A stretch of DNA of 64,000 bases from Sanderia malayensis (Eukaryota > Cnidaria > Scyphozoa > Semaeostomeae > Pelagiidae). Positions 55,441 through 64,000 of this stretch are shown here, in pieces. A program made the translations under genes and the position numbers. The DNA lies in NCBI GenBank assembly GCA_013076295.1, contig RQOL01000689.1, forward strand, positions 87,659 through 151,658, read 5' to 3'. The notes below the pieces were generated by a model. That model did no database searches and was not told the origin of the DNA. It saw nothing but the letters and a program-made list of their open reading frames with translations. The first letter of the stretch is position 1. Each line of letters starts with the position of its first letter.

Positions 55441-57379
55441 TTTGCAAGAGATAATATAAAAAAAGAAAAAAATGTGTTTTATGCAACCCAATTTAAGTGA
55501 AAATTTGAAATAAGAGTGATTTTTGTGAGCAAGTTTTGTGATGGGTTTGTTGTTTTGTGGTGAGCTGCAAGATAAAATAAATAATTTAAAACATAATTGT
55601 AAGAAATGTTTGGAATTACTCTTGATTGTTGAATTAAATTATTGGTTATTGAAAGTTTCCAATAAAAAATATTGGAGCACTTTATCTTATGACCTACATC
55701 ACTCTCTCTATTGTGTTCTTTAACAACTAAAAGGAAAACAGTTGTGATAATGAATGGATTTGAAAAGTTAATCATCCATTTCATTCTTGCAAAGAAAAAT
55801 CTATAAACCTACATTTGATGTGTTTGTAAAGGCTAGATTTTATTTGCATTGTGCAGTAAATTTGCTTTCTATTGATAAGAATTTGTTGCAATTGTTAATA
55901 CTACTTTAAATATAGTAGTTAAGCTTAAAATTTGGTATATGAATGTACATTACAGAGTGAGGCATTTAAACATTAATTAAAATAGGCTTCGTATAAGAGC
56001 AATTGTTGTGACACTCACCAAATATTTTGAGGATTCAACTTTTTTGGAAATCCTGTTTTTACAAAAGAAGAAAGATGATTTGGATGAATTGATTATCTTG
56101 TAAAGAGAAAGTTGCCATTAATACTAAGGAATGTTTAACATGTTTAACTTGTATATTATTATGTTGATTGAGTTGAGTGAAGAAATGAGAAGAAAATGTC
56201 ATGCTGAAGTGAAGGAGTGAAATACATACTTTATAAAAAACTTCACTTTACTTTACTTTGTTAATAATAACAAAAGTGGCTGGACATTAACGGAGAAGCC
56301 AGATGACAGAAACGCTAAAAAACCACATGACAGAAACGCTAAAAAGACAGTGCATTGCGATGCAATGAAAGACAACGGTTGCTTTAAAGAAGACGCTGTC
56401 GGTGTAAATAAGGATTTTTAGGAAAGGTAAATTTCAACATTCAACTTACCAATAAAATAAAACAATCTTTCTAACAATGCTTTTGTCGATATATACAAAA
56501 AATTGTAATATAATTATAATTATCTGCCAATTTCTAACAACAAATTTTACATTTGGTATAGCAAGAAAGTAAAGACGCAATTGCTATTTTAAATTCGCGC
56601 CAATTTGAAAGTTTGTGGCCTCTATTCGGCGGCGTGCCTCGTTGTTGTTATTATTATTCTAATGATGATCCATTCGACAGTGAGGCAGTTGAAAACAATA
56701 ACAGGAACAGCATGTACTTGGCACCGAAGAGAAAACGACGTTGTTGTTTGTTGATGATGGGGAAAGTGTCGTTTTGTAATCTCTAAGTATAAGAAATAAT
56801 TTGGTGGACTTTATTATGCATGATATCTAGAAATAGATCATTTCTCACCATGGCGTTGTGGGGATTTTGATGGTGATGATGTATTGGACAGAGGTTGTTG
56901 AACACAACAACAGCAAAAACATAGGTAGTATTCCACCACGGACACATGGAGAATGAAGTACATTGATTTTTCGTGAGCTGTTATATGTTCAGAAATATTG
57001 CTGTTGGTAAAAATACCAATAATAAGAGTAGGCCATGGAAGGATGACCAAAGGTAAGAAGGTAAGTACGTTGTTTGACTGGGTGAATAAATGAGGTGGAG
57101 GTAATTAATGATTTGCAGTTACAATAAATTACTTACATTTATAGACTTCAGGCCACATGCAAAGAACTGAGATGAGCCAACATGCTATAAAGTATATTAC
57201 ATGATTTCTTCTTGTTTTTCAGGTGCCCAGACATAAAGTGAATGTTTGCGGTCATTCCTTGTGAACATTATTATAGTGAGGTGAGTTCATTTTTTGTTAA
57301 TTGAAGATCATTTGTTCATAAAGAAGGACAGTGTCTGTTTTGCAGTGATCTTTTTTGAAAATTACAAAAGTTAGAAGCA
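55441..57379. other. Region upstream of Helitron D
   Basis: AT-rich with no convincing frame. A 24-bp near-repeat ATGACAGAAACGCTAAAAA occurs at about 56304 and 56328. A GC-richer patch lies at about 56588-56720. The Helitron 5' end was not identified. Plus-strand splice-like sites occur near 57060 and 57222. Confidence 0.45.
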
Positions 57380-58774
57380 TTACATAACATTACAATACAT
57401 ACATACTTACTATAGATACTATACATAAATATATACATCAATACATACCCTATATACTATATATAAATACTATACATAATATACATACATACCCTACATA
57501 CATACCCTACATACATAATATACATACATACCCTACATACCCTACATACATACATACTACATACATACTACATACACCTACATACATACCTATACATACA
57601 TACATACCCTACATACATACATACTATACATACATACATACCTACAATACATACCTACAATACATACCCTACAATACATACCCTACATAACATACCCTAC
57701 AATACAAACCCTACAATACATACCTACAATACATACCCTACATAATACCCTACAATACATACCTATAATACATACCTACATACATACCCTACAATACATA
57801 CCCCACAATACAACCCCTGGCATGTGACCACGGTGCCGCCCCCCTGAAAGCCGTTTTTCTGAAAGTGAAAAAATGAATTCATCAGCCAACTTTAAAAACA
57901 CAAAATTCTCCTAACTTGGTAAAAATTTGTCCATTTGAACTCAAATTACACCAACATGAAGCTAATAGCTTGGCGAACATTTATCGAAAGTATTTGGGTG
58001 AAAAAAACAAAGTTTTGGGAGGTTAAAAATTAATTTCGCAAATGCAAAACACACGCGTGTTGCTTGAAAATTTCGTGTTTTTCAGCAAAACCAAACTCGG
58101 CTAAAAGTGTCCAAACAGAGGAAAATCAACAAAACAAAAAAAACAAAGCCATATAACTTTAGTTCTCGTGTAAATAAACAGTTATCGAAAGTTTTAAATG
58201 GAGAAAATCGCCCAGAACGACCGAGAAAATCAAAATTGTCTTCGTGTTTTGGTTAGGCCTCGAGCCGAAAGAAAACGTGAGGTTAAACAAAACAAAACTC
58301 GTGCTATTTAAAGCCAAAAACAATTGAATAAAGGAAATACCTCGAAATAATTGTCCACACATTGTCTCCACAGGTCCTGAGAAAATTGACACGTCTTTAC
58401 AATTGATTTCCGGCACGTATTCACGCTTAAACCCGAGCAACTTGCCGCCCGTTTAACTAGAAAAAACCTGCTTCTCCCTGCTCGGTTTGCATCTCATTAA
58501 CTCGGTCGGCGGAACTTTCTAGAAAGTCGGAACACAAATGGGCCATAACTCCGGAACCGCTGGGTTAGAAATTAGCCAAATAGTACACTGTCATCAGCAC
58601 AATGCAGCGATCATTTCTATACCGATTTGCACCCTTATTGCAGCCAAAAAAAGCCTTTATGGATACAACGAAATTCCTTTGATCCCATTGTTTGTTCGAA
58701 CGTGATTGTTCAAGAGACAATGGAGCATTGTTGGCGGGTTGGGGTCACGTGTCGACGTAGATTATATAGAGAGA
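57380..58774 (-). mobile_element. Non-autonomous Helitron Z', lacking 3' end
   Basis: The minus-strand start TCTCTCTATATAATC is at 58774. CACGTG is at +24 to +29 (58746-58751), followed by ACAAT iterons and ATAAAGGCTTTTTTT. The body matches Z (10440-11562) minus about 220 bp between direct repeats. ATAC/CCCTACAATA microsatellite fills 57380-57815, and no CTAG module follows. Confidence 0.75.
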
Positions 58775-58873
58775 CTAGCCGGGGGCACTCGCTTCGCTCG
58801 CTTCCCGGAGCCGAAGCAACAAAGTTTAATGTGGTTGGCGCGCTTCGCGCGCTGCATTCGCTCCCGCTCATGC
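58775..58873 (-). mobile_element. Helitron 3' terminus (type II) at the gap edge
   Basis: CTAG at 58775-58778 (minus-strand end), terminal stem CCGGG/CCCGG with GCTTCGC at 58791-58797, and a perfect hairpin GCGCGC TTC GCGCGC at 58838-58852. It directly abuts the TC start of Z'. ATAC repeat follows up to the gap; the rest of this element is lost in the gap. Confidence 0.8.
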
Positions 58874-58900
58874 CATACATACATACATACATACATAATA

Positions 58901-59000
58901 NNNNNNNNNNNNNNNNNNNNNNNNNNNNNNNNNNNNNNNNNNNNNNNNNNNNNNNNNNNNNNNNNNNNNNNNNNNNNNNNNNNNNNNNNNNNNNNNNNNN
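58901..59000. other. Assembly gap, 100 N
   Basis: Exactly 100 N, a conventional placeholder for unknown size. Open frames crossing it are meaningless. Confidence 0.99.
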
Positions 59001-60192
59001 GATGTAGAGTTCTGCATACTTTCTGGATCTGTCTGTTTCTGTTACACCTGCGATTGGTAACGAAATATACTTAAATACATAACATATGCATGAAAATATG
59101 AATTTGAGAGCAGAAATCATAAGTGAATAATTAGCTATGTGAAATGAATTGGTCATTTACCAGTCATGTGATATGCCTTTCCGTGAATCGTGATAACTGG
59201 TGGTCCAGCTCTGGCATGACGTACAATATTAGCCTTCCATGATGCCATGGCCATTAATGAGTTGTATTGGCGGAAGTGCTTTAGGAAATATTTTGATTCG
59301 GCAGTATCACCAGTGTATAAATGCATGACACTGTTTGGAGGTGGTTGAATTAGATCCAGAGTGATTAAACCTCCCATGCAGCACTTGTTGTATTGTTTTT
59401 GGGAGTTAAGTTCTTCTTTGAAGTACTTTGCACCACAATGAATGCATGTTCTGTTCATTTTGTTTAAGTGGTGTGGTAATGGGGAGAAGGGGATGAGGTT
59501 TTCAGCTTCATTGTTCTCAGGGACAGGGTTGTCAACTTGCATTTGCTGATCTTCAACGGGTTCTGGTATCTGATTTTCATCAGGTACTGGAACTGCGTGT
59601 TGCATCTCAATGTCTGCAGGTTGTTCTCTTGCTTGAAGCTCTTGGTTCAGAATGGGAAGCTCTTGGTTCTGAATGGGAAGCTCTTGGTTCTGAATAGGAA
59701 GCTCTTGGTTCTGAATAGGAAGCTCTTGATTCTGAATGGGAAGCTCTTGGTTCTGAATGGAAAGCTCTTGGTTCTCAATTGGAAGCTCTTGGTTCTCAAT
59801 TGGAAGCTCTTGGTTCAGAATAGGAAGCTCTTGGTTCAGACTGGGAAGCTGTTGGTTCAGAATGGGAAGCTGTTGGTTCAGAATGGGAAGCCATGGGATC
59901 TGAATGGGGAGCCGTGGGATCTGAATGGGAAGCTGTGGTTCCATGCCCATCTGCATTGGCTGCATCCGTAAAAGGGGATACTGTGCAGGAAACGGTTGAT
60001 ATTCAGGGGCTTCTAGCTGACGGTTTTCAAGCTGCAATTGCTGAAGATCGTTGCTGCTGCAAGTTCTGCATTGGTGGACTCTGCCTCCGGAAGCTGAGGT
60101 TGTTCGTTCTGCTGTCCTTGATGCTGACGATACTGCCTCATGTGATTTCTACGTCCCGCTCCTGTGATACTTCTCTTGACCTTGCGCGGCAT
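59001..60192 (-). pseudogene. Helitron E, 5' exons only
   Basis: Exon 1 is 60192-59161 (1032 bases, one fewer than copy C because a G is missing near 60053, which shifts the frame). Exon 2 is cut by the gap (59047-59001). The heptad array (about 59635-59935) and the RTCIHCGAKYF motif are as in C. Confidence 0.88.
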
Positions 60193-63100
60193 GGTGCAAG
60201 TTGTAATGTAAAAAAGAAGTATAAAGTATGAGATATACAATTAGGCCAAATTATTGTAAATGTTATTGCTTGTTGACAATGGTCTTAATAGCAACAACAA
60301 TGGAATAATTATGGCCTTGTGTAAAGCTAAAACAAAAAGAAATAAATATGATATTTTTCAAGGGTTCCATAATGATAAGGTAAAATTGGTACTGAAGTAA
60401 ATGGAAAAGTATTGCTATATAATATAATGTATGTTAAATGAATATACTTACGTTTAAGCTGTGGTCGTTTCTGTTGGGTAAACAGTCACTAAGATGAATA
60501 GAGTAAATTTATAGTTGAAAAAGAAATGAATAATGGACAAAAGCTCAGAATACCTGAATAAATAAAAATGAACTGTTTGAATCGAGTGCAGCAGTTTTGA
60601 ATAATCTGTTGAAACACAATTTGAGATTTGTTGTTAATAAACTTACTATCCATGAAAGAAACATTTAATTAACGAAATAGTTTGTTGTACAGAGGCTCAT
60701 TTGGAAAGAGAGAAATAAAAAACAAAAATATAAGTTTTTGTGGAGATGAGTTTGTGAAAGAGAAGTGTCCGTTATTTGAAAATAGATTTAGCTGGGCCTT
60801 TATTTATAACAAAAACACACAGTTAAAGAGTAAAATAGATCAGTGAGCAAGGGAAATTGTAGTCAAACAATAAATATCTTACCGAGCCTTGTGTCTTTAA
60901 AATCTATGGATAGAAACAAAAGAGAAATCAGAATAGTTGTAAACTTAAAATATTTGATAAATAAATGATACCTGCACAACACGTAACCCGTCTTTGCAAT
61001 TAAAAGCATACGAAAAAAACAATAATTTTCGTCTTATGAGGCGAAGTAGTGATAAGTAATCTGGCTAGCTTGTAGTTATTAAAAACATGTTGAAAGTAGG
61101 TATACTTACTCAGCGATAAATAAGATAAGATAATTATAGCCTTTAGAAAATTTGGCCGGTTAAAAATAGACAAAGTCTAATTTTAGAGGCGGGATTTCTA
61201 TTGTACTACATTGCCTCCGTGATTGGTTATACGCATCACGTGACAAAAAAGGAGGGAAAATTCTCGTGGAAAGGGATTCCCCTTCGTCCTTCTGACTTTA
61301 AAGGTGGGAAGGAGAAGCTTAGCACGTGACAGACTGGTTGCGCTCAAAGAGATAGGATATAAGATAAGAAATCATTATAAACTTTAAAATATTATGTTAT
61401 GTTCATTTTACTGAATATTACAGTTGGTTTAATAATATTCATATTTTAAACAATATATTATCGTTCAATTGAGGAAGTTGATGGAGATCACAGGGTTCTG
61501 ATGCATCAAGTTGATAAAAATGGGATAGCTCTGAGGCAAGCTCTCGTTAACAATGCAGGCACTGTGCACGTTTCGTCGTCCCTGCAAGAAAAGACAAAGA
61601 AAAGAACAAAGACAAAGGAAAATGTAACAATCAGAATTTATTGCGAAATATTATTATTGTATGTAAAGGAAAAGAAGCCTCAGCCTCGGTAGATAACGTT
61701 GACGACGAAGAGAGCCGATCAAAATCGGAGGAATATGATAAATGTAATAATATAATTTGATCTTTGTAAATCTTTTCAATCAAGCACTATTAAGCAAACT
61801 ATAATGAGTTATGGTGTGTTTAACATTAATTGTTATCTATCAATTATAGAATTTGGACATATTGGAAGAGAATATGCATCCTTTCAACAGGCATGGCAGG
61901 CCTGGGTAAGTTTGTTACTCTAGTGTGTATGAAATAAGCAAAAAAGGCAAATTCAGAGCAGTTGCATAGGAATAATTGAAATGTGCTCTCCTTCTGTGTT
62001 TTGGTGTTTTGCTAGCTCATACTGCTATAAGCAATGAGTTGGCATTGCTGTAACCTGGAAAGTATTTTGAATTATTGAAACTGTGTGTTTGGTTAATGGT
62101 TTCACTAAATTTTATTGTTGCTTGCAGGTGCTGATAGCTGAACAGAAAAGGAAAGAGTGTCCCTACTTGGTTTTTTGTGTGGTAAGTGTCAAATTAATAT
62201 GTGGGTTTTAAAATTAGAACAATAATATATGAATGGAACTGAATATAACAATGAACTGAATTTGGAACTATTTAAACAGGAAAAAGCATTGACCATGCAT
62301 GAATATGGGAAATTTGTGAGATTGATTGGTAAGGCCAGAAAAAGTAAGTTATTATTAGTATGAATAATTCATGCATGAGCAAGGCCACTAAGCTACATAA
62401 CAACAGAACTACAAACAATAAAACTACATAACTACAACTATCAAACAACATAACTACAAACTGAAAACTATTTAAAACTATCTACAAACAGTAAAAACCT
62501 GCATATAACATCCTCCATCTTATTTTGTAGGCTATTTTGGTTGTGAAGAATGAAAAACAATGGGTAAACTATAAGACAATATCATGTAAATATGACTATG
62601 AAAAAATATTGAAAAATGGAATATTGGTGGTAGGTTGTTAAAAATAGGAGGTTCTTATATGCAGGTTTTTACTGTATAACTATGTACAATATCTACATGT
62701 TAAAATACGATATTTTTACAATTTTGGCACCACGTGCCAATTCGGCCTGCTCTGCCGAAAGTTTGTGGGAAGGGTTTTGGGTGACCACCTTCCCACCCTC
62801 TTTTTGGGGGGCCTTTCTTTTTCGTTGGCCTTTGCCAATTTGATAAAAGCCTCTGCTTGTGTTCTGTAAATTAACACATATAACATTGATATGTTAAAGG
62901 TTGTTAACATTTTGTAAAAAGATGCAATGCCATTGTTAAAGTGTATGTTAAACATGTGAAATACAATGTAAAAAGGTGTACGTACACAATTTCATTTGTC
63001 GGGATTCTTCTCCCAGTGGCAAACACTAAATTAAAACGTTTGCCGGCCAATTCTGGGAATTGGTCGGGACATTTTTTTTCAATGCAGGTATACTGCTATA

Positions 63101-64000
63101 TGTTATTTCCTAGGAGAAAAAGAAGATGGAAAGAGTAATGGTTGATAGCAGTTATGAAGATGAGAAATGTACTAATATATATATTAATGTATTTAATATA
63201 ATTACTTTGGTGTCTTTGCCAAGGGTTATGCAATATTATTTTCCTTTGGCTTTGCATTTGCCATGTTGAAATGTTCTTAAAATGAAATGTTGAAATGCAT
63301 GTATAATTAATTTAAGGTTAGTGGAAAATGCTGCTGAGGGAGAATTATGGAAGATTAGAAAATGTTGTATTACTCAATTTACGAAATTCTGATAGTATGG
63401 AATTTGTGTGAATAAATAAATGAAGAGCAAAGATTGATAATATTAATAATAGAAAAGATACTTACAAATCTGCAATTGGGCGCGTAAAGGTGTGATAAAC
63501 GAATGCTGAAGTAAACAAAGGTAGTAAGTAGTGTTAGAAATCGGTACACAGTGACTGTAAACTTTTGTTAATAACTATGAATACATTCAAGGCTGTTTTA
63601 GTTAATCTGCATTTGTTTTCTTAAATGTTTAAACTTTCAAAAGTTATTTAGAAAAATTTTTCACTTACTTGAAATTGGTGCGATCGAAATCTGAAAAGGT
63701 TTTTCGCGCGCTCGAGTGAAAGCTATTGTCTTTTGAAACTATAGCAACAATATTAAGATGGCCCCATGGAAAAGAATGAAATCGAGGTCTTCTGGACGCA
63801 TGGAACAACGTGTGCTGGGTGAATTTCTTATGTTACAATAATGCCACATAGTTAAAGTAAGAATGGCAAGGACTATAGATTAGAGTGAACTACGAATTGG
63901 TGTAAAAATAGGAGGGTATGTTAAGTTGAATAATTCAGGTAAGGCATAAGTAGATATATATGGACATTAATTAAAGGTTGACTCCCACACTAAATAATGC
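60193..64000. other. Upstream region of Helitron E with plus-strand exons
   Basis: The content is as for 36614-40319. Plus-strand exons lie at 61850-61905, 62128-62181 and 62280-62343. The extra block 61520-61664 extends a plus-strand frame starting at 61501 (MHQVDKNGIALRQALVNNAG onward, Lys-rich, 63 codons). It is unclear whether that frame is real. Confidence 0.45.

Larger units (their letters stand above)
59001..64000. repeat. Near-identical second copy of 35421-40319
   Basis: Same orientation. It starts at GATGTAGAGTTCTGC in the second Helitron exon and runs to the window end. Differences are mainly single missing bases here (net about 26) plus one block, 61520-61664, that replaces 18 bp in the other copy (net +127). 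This is either a recent segmental duplication or an unmerged second haplotype placed next to the gap. Confidence 0.95.

Noticed and set aside
58627..59156. Open frames running through the N gap
   Set aside because: They translate N as X and join unrelated sequence on both sides of an unsized gap.
1..64000. Large inverted duplication (A-Y/Z-B against E-Z'-D)
   Set aside because: The order of families mirrors, but Z and Z' are in the same orientation and flanking DNA does not match, so separate insertions explain it better.

Overview
The window is AT-rich eukaryotic DNA, most likely from an invertebrate animal. It has spliced genes with GT/AG introns, long non-coding stretches, microsatellites, and several transposon families that occur in animals. 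I cannot name the species. I found no prokaryotic gene, rRNA, tRNA or CRISPR array. Almost everything recognisable is rolling-circle transposon (Helitron) sequence, in at least five copies plus short non-autonomous relatives nested inside one another.

Layout. Helitron A (+, 1-7471) starts outside the window. Non-autonomous Helitrons Y1 (minus, about 7600-9289) and Z (minus, 9290-11562) follow. Helitron B (+, 13825-27670) is interrupted by a hAT DNA transposon (16037-19386, 8-bp target duplication) and by a non-autonomous Helitron, Y3 (21823-24398). Short repeats fill 27666-29011. Helitron C (minus, 29012-36613) is the most open copy. Its upstream region (36614-40319) holds a candidate divergent promoter and small plus-strand exons. 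Y2 (minus, about 40560-42553) abuts relic Helitron F (42554-about 43960). Helitron D (minus, 46755-55440) is the uninterrupted partner of B. Z' (minus, about 57380-58774) abuts another Helitron 3' end, then a 100-N gap. From 59001 to the end the sequence repeats 35421-40319 almost exactly (Helitron E).

The Helitron gene. The encoded protein has a disordered Q/P-rich N-terminus, a Cys-rich motif, a HUH Rep nuclease (HAH motif, then paired tyrosines in KYIFKYIHKG) and a PIF1-type helicase. I also find a short last coding exon, joined in phase, in all four complete copies. Every copy carries lesions. Many are single-base indels in homopolymer runs, and comparing the two 5-kb duplicates suggests some could be assembly error.

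How the parts fit. Helitrons A, C and F and the non-autonomous Y3 and Z end in the same roughly 100-bp 3' module: a subterminal hairpin with a C-GAA-G loop, then a GC-rich terminal hairpin containing GCGAAGC or GCGTAGC, then CTAG. Y and Z elements share a 5' end: TC, an AT-rich stretch, CACGTG at about +24, ACAAT iterons and AAAGG-T-tract. The likely picture is one Helitron lineage whose Rep-helicase mobilised non-coding partners. A filled/empty site pair (B against D) shows insertion between two T residues. In three places the CTAG end of one element touches the TC end of the next with no spacer.
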